Below, in pieces: positions 10,952 through 21,618 of a stretch of 64,000 nt of DNA. The position numbers and the translations under genes are program-made. Below the pieces are notes generated by a model. That model made no database searches and was not told the DNA's origin. It saw only the letters and a program-made list of their open reading frames with translations. The stretch comes from Moniliella sp. 'wahieum' (Eukaryota; Basidiomycota; Moniliellomycetes; Moniliellales; Moniliellaceae), in NCBI GenBank assembly GCA_003971905.1, contig RSEE01000078.1, forward strand, positions 248,001 through 312,000, written 5' to 3'. Positions within the stretch are counted from its first letter, which is position 1; each line of letters opens with the position of its first letter.

Positions 10952-11611
10952 TTACCGGAGAATGTAGGACATGGCAAACTTTCGGAAGCCCGTGTCGTCC
11001 ATTTTGAGCGGTGTGTCGGGTGACGTGTCGGCTGGCGTGTCGGCTGGAAGAAGGGGGTGCTGCGTCACTGCGTGGGAAACAGTGTGGGAAATAGTAGGAG
11101 GTGCTAGGGAGGGGTGCTGGGGAGGGTCAGGTGGGAGAGGGCACGGCGCTTCGTGCGTCGCTCCAGTCTGGCGAGTCGGTTTCTTCAGTCCGTGCCGCTT
11201 CATGAACCGCCGGGCCCACTGGTACCCAACTTTCTTGTCGGATTTGCGCGCAGCCAGGAGATCGTTGGCCCCTTCAATCACACTCATCAACAAAGACTCT
11301 TGCGTGGGATGGTCCGACGCCCGCACCCACTCTACTAACCCACGCTCGTCCGTGTCGGTGAGCAGCGCACCAGGACCATGCTGGTACAGAGAGGACTGGA
11401 TGCCCCTCGTGCGACGAAGGAGGGTGGCGTACGTCACGCCCAACTCCTTGGCCGCCTTGTGGAACTTGGGTTTGGCAGGATCGAGTTCGTACGCGTACTG
11501 CAATGCCAGCTGTACCTTTTTCTCCTTCTGTTCGGCCACGGTGCGTCGCGCCTCAGCCTGCGGCGGCTGGTCCGGGTTCCGCCGCGCGCGCGCATAGCAG
11601 AGAGCGGTCAA
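10952..11611 (-). pseudogene. Orphan CENP-B/pogo-type HTH protein fragment
   Basis: About 220 residues with the two helix-turn-helix halves of CENP-B/Tc5/pogo DNA-binding regions: a psq-like part (LQYAYELDP..FHKAAKELGVTYATLLRRTRG) and a CENPB-type part (LTDTDERGLVEWVRASDHPT, then VGYQWARRFMKRHGLKK). The tail is a Pro/Thr-rich linker ending at ISYIL-like residues and a stop; there is no DDE catalytic domain. No ATG occurs upstream in the open frame before a stop near 11753, so the 5' end is an unseen exon, an indel, or a truncation. It could be a degraded pogo/Tc1-like transposase or a domesticated DNA-binding protein. The surrounding sequence is gene-poor and repeat-rich, which fits a transposon remnant. 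Confidence 0.6.
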
Positions 11612-12641
11612 TTTGACTCGTTCAACGTAGGCGGCAGGCGGAATGAAAGCAAAAAGAAGACAAGTGGAGACGTGCGGTCTGGCGATCTCCTGTGGAGCGG
11701 GGCCAAGTGCGGGCGGATGTGGTGGGGGTGGGGGCGAGTTGGTCCAATCGACTGCTAGCTAATAACATGTAACACCCACCCCGAGCTCGGCCCGAACGCG
11801 CCGGGGTGTAACAGGCAGCAGAACTAGGGCAGCAGAATGCAAAGTCCTGTACCCGTATGGGGTGAGTGTACACAGAATTCGCTCGGGCGACGTGGTCGAG
11901 GGTCCAACGTCCAATTTGGGCACCCAGACCTGTTTTCTACAACGATGAATATATGACGCGCCCACCTATACCTAACTGTACGTGTCAAGGACCCTTCTGA
12001 CAGGAACTGGCAAAGTCAGAGGAAGACCGGTGTATATATCTCGCAGGGGGGTAGTATTATAAGGGGGATCCACTCATTTTATTGCCTGCCCCATCTCCCC
12101 CGCACAAAGCAGGGACCAATCGATCTCTACAGATCTCAAGCGCAACAAAGTCCAAGTCATCAGTACTCAGTAAAGCTAGTAAAGTCACTATAGTCTCACA
12201 AGCCACCTAGTCATCGACATCAATCATCAATATTCAATCATCGACAGACATCACACATCAGTACATCACTCAGATCTCAGACGGAGTGCGTCAGCCATGG
12301 TTTTTGGGGTTGTGGATTCTCATTCCCAGTGGCAACACCCACCGTTCATAGGGCGTTCCGAAGAGCGATAATCGAGTTGAACTCAACGTTGAACGTGTTT
12401 GTTCAACCCTTTAATTCAGACCAAGCCACATTGGTGCAATTGACATGTGACACATGACATGCATGACATGCATGACATTGCGACATGCACGTGTTGTGAT
12501 ACGTACATGTGACCCATGTGATACGATACGACGTGTCAAGGTGACCTGTGATGTGGTGCATCAGGTCCCACAGCGCTACACCAAGCACAGTCTGAGTATC
12601 TGAGAGTCCGAGACCCTCCCCGGTGCTTCTCTCTTCTCTTC

Positions 12642-12669
12642 AAGCTTCAAGCTTCAAGCTTCAAGCTTT
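12642..12669. repeat. Palindromic heptad array, AAGCTT+C
   Basis: Three exact AAGCTTC units and a fourth ending in T, in continuous 7-base register, preceded by a CTTCTCTT run. Confidence 0.9.
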
Positions 12670-13758
12670 ATTCATCCGTTGATGAGACCTGGAGTCCTGA
12701 GCCTGATGGTCCTCGAGGGCAAAAAGCAATCGCACTGGTGGTGGTGGTCTAAGCCAGTTAACTAGCAACGCCTACAGAGAAACATCAATATAGTCGCCAA
12801 CACCAGAGGCTAATAAGCTGCGGAACAAGGAAAACAGGAGGGAGAAAACAACGGAATTCTAGGCCTGAGAAGGAACTGAAGGGACGGTGCCAAAAACACA
12901 CGAGCCACCCGATGGCTCTCCATCCTAGCCCCAAGTGCACACACAGGAGACCTCAACATTCAACATTCAACCTCACTCAATATTCAATGTCTCCCTCCCA
13001 CAGAGGACAGGGTCCCACGACCTTTTGGGACGAACTTAGAGGATGGGCGCTATTCCAGGGCCACAGTCTTTGCACTATGACAAAGCCCACCGTATGTGCA
13101 CCACATGGCAACACTATGTCTGCTCTTCGAACATGTCAGTAGGTTCTTATTAAATGCCCTTATGGGGAGTGCCCCTATAACTCAGACCGCTGTTGGATGT
13201 GAGCTCCTCAAGCACTGAAGCTACTAACGCTTGAAGCTTGAAGGGACGCCAGCAGTTGAAATGGCCTCGGGACTGGCCCAGGGCTCCAGCCTGCGTGAGG
13301 CCTGTGAGGCTCAGGTCGGAGAGTAGGGAGAGGGAGGCCCCGGCATCATACGAAAACTCAAAAGTTTAACGGCGTATTAGCTGCGTACGTTCATCGATCA
13401 TCACTCACACGATACACCCTATGTTTTGTTGACAAAAGCGGGTCAACCATTTGAAGCCAGAAGCTGCTGGGGACCGCCATTGGGTATTTTTGGCCACCTA
13501 ATTTGTTGAACGTGGTGACCTCAGCCTCACCAGCCTCAGGCCTCCCCTCACCCCTCACCCTGAGGCCTGAGAGGCTCCTCGATCACAGGCCTAACGTGCG
13601 CGGCCTAACGGGAGCGGTGAGCGAGGAGAGTGTGAACTGTGCTGCAAATTGGTTGATTAGAAACCTGAGCCTCGTGTTGGACTTGCGCAACCTGGTTTCG
13701 ACCTAAGGCCTAAATCCTAAATACTGAGGACTGAGGCTTAGTTCTCAGGGACACACTC

Positions 13759-13786
13759 AATACTCAGTACTCAGTACTCAGTACTC
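13759..13786. repeat. Palindromic heptad array, AGTACT+C
   Basis: AATACTC then three exact AGTACTC units. Degenerate copies (GTACTCATT) follow immediately. Confidence 0.9.
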
Positions 13787-13952
13787 ATTGTACTCATTGA
13801 TCATGATGCGCGTGGCGTGCAGATGTAGGTTCTGGGAAGAAGATGAAAAAACGTGTCGCGACCCGAACAAAAAGCAATGGAATTCAGGCTGAAGCTCTAT
13901 TGAAGTATCTGAAGACGTTTTTGAACGTGTGCGATGATCGATGGCGTGCACT

Positions 13953-13987
13953 GAGCTTTGAGTTTTGAGTTTTGAGTTCTGAGTACG
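13953..13987. repeat. Degenerate heptad array, GAG-N4
   Basis: Five units keep the 7-base register: GAGCTTT, GAGTTTT, GAGTTTT, GAGTTCT, GAGTACG. Only the GAG part is constant. They read as a decayed or diverged form of GAGTACT, which recurs a few bases downstream. Confidence 0.8.
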
Positions 13988-14610
13988 TTGAGTACTGCTG
14001 CATGATGAATGAGTACGAGTACATGTCGAGTACATGAATACACGAGTACTGAGTACAAGCAAAAAGCTACAAAAGCTTAAGTATTAGTACAGGCCTTCGC
14101 CTAAGGTCTAAGGCTCAAGGCCGCCTTAGCTTAGGTCCGCACACTTCGAGAGGGGGCCTTCTCGGCTCACCAGTGCCTCGCCTGCCTCCCACCACTACGC
14201 AGCTACTGCGCAACGAAACGACATTGCTGTGATGGCTACGTCATGCATGATGAGTGGATCTCGAGATGCTACAACACTACTAGTTGTATTACCTAGCTGC
14301 GTTCGTTGCTCGTAAACAAGTGAAGCTAGTTGTTTGTTGCTAGTTATGAGTCACACCGGTTACCAGAGCGCTAGCGCGCGTACTAGTTCGTTCCTTACGG
14401 TTATAATCCGTCGACGATCATCGATCCGATCTCGACCTCTTCAACGGTCGGCTCTCTCACACATCTTCGTTTCACACCAATCCACACCCTCTTTGATCAT
14501 GGATCTTTCATCGATCGTACCGCTATGCCGGGAACTGAGAATCTGGGGTGGGAAATCTGAGCTAGCCCAGGCTAGCACAAAAGGGTCGATCCCACGGTTG
14601 CATGACCGAT

Positions 14611-14634
14611 ATCGATGATCGATGATCGATGATC
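14611..14634. repeat. Palindromic heptad array, ATCGAT+G
   Basis: Three exact ATCGATG units, a partial fourth, and directly afterwards AGATCTG and AGATTG units, that is, a change of palindrome. Confidence 0.85.
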
Positions 14635-14915
14635 TGAGATCTGAGATTGTGGCTGAGCCTCGGCTTGGCGCCTGGCTGGGTCCGACCGGAGCCGACCCGA
14701 TACTGACCCCGTTCCGAGCTATGGTCTCAGTCCCCAGCCTTCTCCCCAGCCGCGGGGTGATTTTCAGGATGAATGATTTAACTCACATGCACGTGTCACA
14801 CGTGCCAAGGGCAGCTACGCGCTACGGGAGTACTGAACTGGGTAACCAGTAACTATAGCAACTGCTAGTAACTAGTAACTAGGTAAGTCAAATGCCCGTA
14901 GGCACATACTTTCAA

Positions 14916-14943
14916 GGATCTCAGATCTCAGATCTCATCGATC
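14916..14943. repeat. Palindromic heptad array, AGATCT+C to ATCGAT+C
   Basis: GGATCTC, AGATCTC, AGATCTC, ATCGATC in one register. AACGTTC follows after two bases (14946-14952), so three different palindromes are used within 40 bases. Confidence 0.85.
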
Positions 14944-15608
14944 TCAACGTTCAACGTACGTTCAACACGTTCAACCTTCTCGACATTCAACGTCAACTCA
15001 AGTGCCTGAGTATACTGACGCGTGACGCTTTGGCGACATGAGTAAGGAGTACTGCCTGAATATTCAGAAACGGAGTACTGAGTCTCACATGTCACAGGAC
15101 TGTGTATGAGCTGGCTGCGCACTACTGGCGTACTGATGGCTTCATCGCCAATTCGTTTGCCACCCTCTGTTGTCGATTTGCCATCGTGAAGAGTGGCTAG
15201 GCTAGCGACAAGGCCTGGAAGCTTTTGCTTGGATCTGAGATGTGAGATCTGTGCGAAGTTGAGCACCCCAGAGCTTTCACAAGTGTGCGAGCTCACATCT
15301 TCCATCATCTTCCATCATATCGCTATCAACCTTCTCACCTTCGCCGTCGCCCGCGTCTTCACATTCTTCTTTCTCTCAACCCCTGCCGCCTGGCCCAGAA
15401 GCTCCTCACAACGGGTCTACTATTGTGGGAGTACACTCCATGCAGCCGTAGCTGCCCCACTTGTCCGTCTCATTTTTCTCTTATTCCATCCGGCACAGAT
15501 ACTCGACGCCTCCCCCGCCACAGCCCCAGTCGTCGAAAGGTCACTTGAGTCTCTCGCTACACTCTCATCGCCCATCACGTACCATATCTGCAAGGGCATA
15601 CGCCATCG

Positions 15609-17059
15609 ATGTCATCCGCTTCAATTCCCCTTCAGCCCACAACAGATCCACTCAGCCTCCGCGTCCTCACCCTGCAGGGCTTGGCCGACGAAATCTACCT
15701 ACTCTCCGCTGCATTGACCAACGACGAGTTCACTTGGCTCGGCAGTTATTCGGATATCCATCTCTGGGACTGTGCCCTACACTCTCGCCTCGACCCTACT
15801 GTTTCCTCACCTACCAGTAGCCCCTCATCGTCCTTGGCCCACGCCCGGTTCAGTGTTTCCCTTGTCGATCCTGCTGCGGCCCACGTTGTGCTGGTCGTTG
15901 TTGTCGAAGTACCTACTGAATCTAGCACTGGCGGCCCTGTCCGTCTCAACCTTTCCATCTCCGCCCCCGATTTTACCCAACCCCACACCTCGCGCGTCGC
16001 CTGGATCGCGGTTTGCGGGCGGAACTGGGTACCTACGTTGCGGCTCAGACGGAGTCTTACATTACTGTTTTGCCAGGTGACAACTCGGATCCCGTCTGCA
16101 CACCTGACCCCGCTCACATCTCTTTCCCACCTTGCCACCCGAAGATTGTGGTGGCCAGCTGTTCGATCTTTACACCATCCTCCACGATTGGATCAACATC
16201 CATCCATTGCCCCTTCCCATATCCAGTTCAAGCCAGCATGAAGTTTGGGATGCAGACGATTCGAGCCTGGCTGAAGAAATGAAAGGTGTCACACCCCATG
16301 GCACTACGAGTGCACATGTACCGGCAAATATTTTGGACACATCATCTGCTCTCCAAGGAGGAGCAGCACCAACTTGCTTGTTGGGCGGACGAGCTAAGGG
16401 TCTGGATCGTGGTCCAACTGGGCCATCCCGGGTTCCTCATGATTGAAGGCCCCAAAGCCGGGTTTGCCCAATCCTCCACAACCGATGCCACCTCCCCTCC
16501 CCCCAGTGCAACCGCACCCTCTGCTGGGGCCGGTGCTTTGGAGCTCAGTCGACGTATCCGGGCCATGCAGTGGGCCAACTTGACCGCCATGCCCCGGACC
16601 GAATGGACTTGGTCTGCTATGGCTGATCTAACCTTGCATAAGCTCGGCAACCCAGATATCAGTACTGCCGAGAACGCTGCACTTCTTGCTTGTCCGCTGG
16701 CTCGCGCCTGCTTGCACCCATTGAACCAGACCGTGGGTCTCTTCACCATGGCGCCTCCCTTTCTTTCTTCAGAAGACCCGATTCAAGCTTCTTCCGCCTC
16801 GTCCTCTTTCTCGGCGGGCAAAAGCAAAAAGCGCCAGAGTAGCGTCAGTCCCCTTCCTGCTCTGGAGTGGGCCTGCTCAGTTGCCGAGTATGTTGATACC
16901 TGGGATCAATACACGCGCCACCAGGTCAGCCACAAGATTCGGCCAAGCATGGTGAAGACGGAAAGTGTCGGCGATCTTGTTCTTCTTCTTCGCCGTGCTG
17001 GTCTGAGCGAACAGGAAATCCTTGACGGCTTGGGCCTACCAGGGGTCCGATCCACTTAA
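15609..17059 (+). CDS. RWD domain + DUF1115 protein (RWDD2 type)
   Basis: The N-terminal part from MSSASIP (15609) reads LRVLTLQGLADEIYLLSAALTNDEFTW broken by two short indel-like frame changes, as expected for an RWD domain. The C-terminal part carries the DUF1115 hallmark HMYRQIFWTHHLLSKEEQ followed by ACWADELRVW and GHPGFLMIEGPKAG, seen in RWDD2A/B proteins. The final exon frame (16286-17059) is intact and ends GLSEQEILDGLGLPGVRST. Frames change at about 16000-16040, 16130 and 16290. Family function is poorly known; RWD domains bind proteins, often in ubiquitin or Gcn2 pathways. No intron is needed. Confidence 0.75.
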
Positions 17060-17510
17060 TCCTTACGAACTTTGTTCAGCTCTTTCCCCTTGACCGCTCC
17101 TTCCCCACCTTTCCATATACACGCATGGTGATGTGTCGCGCATTTCAGGACCCTCGACTGCGCATCGTTCGTCTTTTTCTGTTGCATTCTGCGTCTTGGG
17201 GTTCCAATAATGCAGCCCACTTCCACTCTCCCTCCAAGTAGCACTTCCCACCAGTTGATGTTGCCAGCATATCGACCATATTGCAAAACAGTGCCTATAT
17301 GGCCTCCATCCCTCTTCCCACCCACAGCCTGGCCCATATACCCGTACTCAAGTTAATATAGATGAACTGCTGTTGGGGCGTAACGCCAAACATCTTTTTT
17401 TGTCCAAAATAACCACATCCTCTATTCTCCTCCTTCAGCACCTCTACCCCCCGTTCCACAACGCTCCACCCTACCACACCGTTTCAAATGCGGCAACTCT
17501 TACCACCGGC
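17060..17510. other. Intergenic, no gene seen
   Basis: 3' flank of the RWD gene. Pyrimidine-rich, with several TATA-like ATATAC/CATATA patches (17110-17345). Nothing else identified. Confidence 0.4.
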
Positions 17511-18206
17511 ATGCCGGCCCAAAACTTTACCAACAGCATGTCAGTTGATTTGTCTCGAATTACGTCTTCACCTTTTGGGCGCCATGGCCCGAGCCATAGA
17601 ATCAAAGCGATGAAGAAAGTGCTGGCCCAACTAGTTGTCAAATACCCGAGAGTGGTTGAGATTAAAACGTGGAAGACGAAGCTCATCCCGGTGTAAGCGA
17701 CACCTTTGACATTGAATCGGTTACTTGCACTGTCCTGTTCCGTGGCCACACTTTTCAGGTGCCAATACTCAGGTGCCCAACGAGGAATTGACACCACACG
17801 CACCTGGGCTGCCGATGTCTAGTTCGGCTTTGACAGCTGCGACACTAGCATCGACAGGGGACGTGTATACCCGGCGGATGATGACAACGAGGAGCCGCGG
17901 GAGGAGACGGGGAAAGATAGTATGGAGGTGCGGTGCAATGCCTTGATGAACAACGAGGGGAAGGTGGTCTTTTATGAAAGACAGCCCCGATGCACCCCGG
18001 CATGGCTTTTGAGACCGCATGCATACTACACCAGCAAGGGGTTGAGTTCGCCTGCTATCATGTCATTCTGTAAGGCAAAAGGCGATGCCGCAGAGAAGAG
18101 AGAAAGCAACGAAACGACTGGTCCACTTTCCCCCACGTCATCGTTAGAGTGGCGAGTTGATCGGTGGGCTATACATTCTCAGGGTCGTATACCACAAGAA
18201 GGTTAA
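17511..18206 (+). CDS. Doubtful gene with one canonical intron
   Basis: Not recognised. From atg 17511 the frame reads MPAQNFTNSMSVDLSR..IKAMKKVLAQLVVKYPR..TKLIPV and stops unless a 66-nt intron (17693-17758, gtaagc..tttcag) is removed. The spliced frame continues VCQYSGAQRGIDTTRTWAADV, then meets a TAG at 17820-17822. The same frame goes on as FGFDSCDTSID..VYPADDDNEEPREETGKDSMEVRCNALMNN to a stop at 18204. The acidic, codon-like text after the TAG argues for coding, with the TAG due to error, but the reverse strand is also open at 17471-17803 with one hydrophobic segment. Either strand, or neither, may be real. Confidence 0.3.
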
Positions 18207-19245
18207 ACGTTCATACTGAACCGGCTGTGAATGTTATAAGGAACAAGAAACATCTCGCTCGAGCCGAGCGAGTTGCAGCAGTGGGGCAGATCAATGCGGG
18301 ATGAATCATGTACACGTAGTACGCGTGTGCAGGGGCTGAACGATGCCAGTATGTATGGAGGTTGGAGTTGAGAGGAAGCTGGACTCATTTGGTTTGAAAG
18401 AGGAAAGCTGGAAGGATTGCAGCACCTGCGCTGCCGAGGTATAATCGCAACAAATCCAGTCCTGCTGGAGACCGGGACCCAACCATCGCATTGCTGCATG
18501 CTCCACTGGAGAGACAGATGGGGTGGCGCCTGTCACCGTAACATGTGACGATGCATGTGAGAAGCGATGGTCGATGGTCGATGGTCCTAATGGGAGTCAA
18601 GTTCTGCCCTGGTCTGAATCAGAGGGACCTGAGGCCTGCGAGATCTGAGGCCATTAGCTTGTTGAATTGAAGTATAGACGGTTACGAGGCCTGGGCCTGA
18701 TAGCCACGCGCCGGGCCAGATTGTCAGATCTCAGATGCTCGGATTCGTTCTGGCAGTGGGGAATATCACCCATCCCACCAGCACCATGCATCATGCATCA
18801 TGCAAGCCCCATGCGGGATGCTGGATGCAGCGGATGGGCGGAGATGGCTACAGACTGGCGCCGTGCACTGGGCACGTGCGTGCCAGGCAGGACGGCAGCA
18901 GGTGCCCTCCCGTCGACCGGTGATCTCACCGCACACACGGTGCTTTCCGTGTGACATGTGACGCATGTGACGGGCGCCGTGCGCCGTGCGATTAATGCTT
19001 GCAGATTACAGCCTCCCACACGGCGCCTGTCTCCATCCACGCGGGGCCACTGGGGGTGGCCTTTTCTCCGCACTGCTGCGCTTTGCCGGTGCGTGCAAGA
19101 TGGCGTGGGCTGGAGCACTGTTAGATCGTAGAGCGCTGCACGCTGCCCGGTTGCTGGTATTTTCTTCTTCGCGGCGGCCGACGTCCAGCATCGAGTTGCA
19201 CACCGTCTCCTTCTACTCCCACCACTTCCGCCTGTACCATCTGCC
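18207..19245. other. Intergenic with heptad repeats; MET13 promoter region
   Basis: No gene seen in a plus-strand frame. The open minus-strand frame at 18798-19517 is the shadow of MET13. GGTCGATGGTCGATGGTC lies near 18567 and ATGCATC heptads at 18786-18799. The last 250 bases, GC-rich then pyrimidine-rich, are the likely promoter and leader of the reductase gene. Confidence 0.45.
18786..18799. repeat. Palindromic heptads, ATGCAT+C
   Basis: Two exact ATGCATC units followed by ATGCAAG. The same motif recurs at about 27473, 50799-50815, 50827 and 52277. Confidence 0.85.
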
Positions 19246-21114
19246 ATGACATCGACCTCGCCGCCTCCCGGATCGGCCAGCTGGCGCATCACCGACAAGC
19301 TCGCTGCCGCCCAGCGCGAGAACCGCATCGCCTGGTCCTTCGAGTACTTCCCGCCCGCACCCCTCAGGGCTTGCAGAACCTGTACGATCGTATCCAGCGC
19401 ATGGGTCAGCTCGGTCCCGAGTTTGTCGACATTACCTTCCGCAAGGGCAGCGACGACCTCACGCTCCAGCTCGTCGACACTGTTCACTCGTACATGGGGC
19501 TCGAGACATGCATGCACCTCACTTGCACCAACATGCCTTTGGCCGATATTGACCGTGCCCTCAACTCGGCCCGCACTGCTGGCTGCCGCAACATTCTTGC
19601 CCTTCGCGGAGATCCGCCCCTAGGCCAGGAGGAAGATGACTGGGACGGTGAGGCCAACGGTGGTTTCTCGTACGCCAAGGACCTTGTGCGTCATATTCGC
19701 AAGACCCATGGCGACTACTTCTCCATCGCCGTTGCCGGCTTTCCCGAAGGCTACGGCGACAATGAATCGGAGGAGGTCGAACTTCAACGCCTCAAGGACA
19801 AGGTGGACGCTGGCGCCGACTTTATTTTTACCCAGATGTTCTACGACGTGGCCAACTTTAAGCGCTGGGTCAGTGCCGTGCGCACAGCAGGGTGACTGTT
19901 CCCATTGTGCCGGGCATCATGCCCATCCAGAACTATGGTGGGTTTACTCGTGCCGTCGCTCGCTTCCAGGCCAAGGTACCTCAATTCTTCTACGACGCTC
20001 TTGAGGAAGTCAAAGAAGACGATGCAGCCGTGCGCGAGATTGGGACCAAGTTGGTAGGCGACATGTGTCGAGACATTGTCGCCTCTGGTCTGGGCACACA
20101 TCGTTGCACATGTACACGATGAACCTGGAGCGTGGCCCTCGCATGCTGCTCGATTATCTTTCTCTTGCTCCAGATGTTGCCCAGATTCGTCCCATCCCAT
20201 GGACACCCAGTCTGACCCCCAAGCGGCGCGAGGAAGGCATTCGCCCATCTTCTGGGCCAACCGGGCAAAGAGCTACGTGAGCCGGACCGAAACATGGGAC
20301 GAATTCCCCAACGGACGTTGGGGCGATGCTCGTTCTCCGGCCTACGGCGATGTTGACGCCTATGGCATTCAACTCCCTCTCCTGGGTGACAAGGCATTCA
20401 AGGCGTGGAATCACCCCAAATCCTACTCTGACATCCAGCGAGTCTTTATCGACTTTTGCCAGGGTAAGATCCCTGCCTTGCCCTGGTCGGAGTCGGCGAT
20501 CGCCAAGGAATCGAAGGTCATTTCAGACCAACTCGTGAAGCTCAACCAACTTGGTTTCCTCACGATCAACTCTCAGCCTTCGGTCGATGGGGCGCGTTCC
20601 GATGACCCCACCTTTGGCTGGGGTCCCAAGGGAGGGTACGTGTACCAGAAAGCGTACCTCGAGTTCTTTCGTTCGCGCTCCGCTACTCGATGCGCTTTTG
20701 GCGCGGATCGAGGCCGATCCGCAGATTACATACCACGCCGTCAACCAGGCGGGCGACATGCGGACCAATGTATACTCCGAGTCGCCCAATGCTGTTACTT
20801 GGGGCGTGTTCCCCCATGCCGAGATTGTGCAGCCAACAATCGTCGAGAGCATCTCCTTCTTGGCGTGGAAGGATGAGGCGTACCAACTGGCCCACGCCTG
20901 GGCGATGATCTACCCCCCCCACTCAGCCGAGCGTGAGACGGTACAACAAACGTTTGACGACCTTTTCCTCGTTAACATTGTGTACAACGACTACAAGGCC
21001 AAAGATGCCATCTTCCAGCCCTTCTTTGATCTCGCCCAAAAGGACAAGCTGCCTTTGCTCGAGCTGAGCCCATCTGGTACTGAGCTGCCCTCTTCGGCTA
21101 GTACCCATGCTTGA
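19246..21114 (+). CDS. MET13: Methylenetetrahydrofolate reductase (MET13 type)
   Basis: Reduces 5,10-methylene-THF to 5-methyl-THF, the methyl donor for methionine synthesis. The N-terminal TIM-barrel catalytic half shows WSFEYFPP, GLQNLYDRIQRM, LGLETCMHLTCTNM-like MGLETCMHLTCTNM, NILALRGDPP, FSYAKDLVRHIR, GADFIFTQMFYD and VPGIMPIQNYGGF. The C-terminal regulatory half shows RPIFWANRAKSYV, WDEFPNGRWGDARSPAYG and the conserved NAVTWGVFPHAEIVQPT. Length (about 620 aa) and the TQGLQNLYDR-like start favour Met13 over Met12. Five frame changes break the gene. Four are cured by one added base at a short homopolymer: C at 19354-19356, G at 19890-19892, T at 20104-20105, C at 20244-20246; the fifth is at about 20667-20670. 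No intron is seen. Convergent with SSL2. Confidence 0.95.
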
Positions 21115-21618
21115 TCCTATGCGCCTCCACCAACTGTCCGTTTGCTTCGACCGGTCCTGCCGAGGACAAGCGTCTCCAACAAGCGCTATATCCTATCCCA
21201 TGTCTCGAGCCTCCAACACGTGCTCGCCCTCCCCCCCACCTTGCATTCCCTTTGCCTCCATCCAACATCCTCGCCCGCCCGCCTAGATTCCCCAAGCATT
21301 TGGCACGGACCGCTTCTCTCCCATGCTTCTCCGGCTCCCCCGGTAGTACAATACGACCATGTACAACTCAACGTCTTGCATTTTCTGTTCAACACTATGG
21401 ACCTTGCTTCCATTCCCTCCCCGCTCCTTTCTCTTCCCATCTGCGCCTCAACGGCCCCAAAAGCGTTCAACACCAACACCAACACTAACACCATGTATAT
21501 TATAGTCTCACCACTATGCTCATCCCTACTTCTTTGCACATGGCCCGAACTCTTCTCTCGAGTGATGGGCGGCGGAATGCACCGTGCTTTGACCAGCAGA
21601 CAAAAAGAGCAGGTCGGA
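21115..21618. other. Convergent intergenic region MET13 / SSL2
   Basis: About 500 bases between two facing genes, so it holds both 3' ends. An AACACCAACACCAAC-type repeat lies at about 21469-21490. No gene is recognised. Confidence 0.45.

Larger units (their letters stand above)
11612..15608. other. Gene-poor island, 4 kb, rich in heptad repeats
   Basis: No protein gene or RNA gene recognised. An imperfect inverted repeat lies around 11768-11811 (GTAACACCC..CCCCG against CGGGGTGTAAC). Numerous palindromic heptad runs occur and are listed separately. TCTCAG/GATCTGAG, TTCAAC and AGTACT motifs recur at many places. TATATA-like patches lie near 12033. The last 300 bases, pyrimidine-rich, are probably the promoter and leader of the RWD gene. 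Confidence 0.5.

Noticed and set aside
11768-11811. Inverted repeat as a transposon terminal repeat
   Set aside because: Short and imperfect, and I found no second copy at the other side of the HTH gene.
12642-12669. CRISPR-like or telomere-like array
   Set aside because: Units are 7 bases with no spacers of constant length, and similar arrays with different words occur throughout the window, so neither CRISPR nor telomere repeat fits.
18798-19517. 239-residue minus-strand frame
   Set aside because: Antisense shadow of the conserved MET13 N-terminus.
19246-21114. MET13 as a true pseudogene
   Set aside because: Four of five breaks are cured by one base in an existing homopolymer and all conserved motifs survive; neighbouring essential genes show the same pattern.
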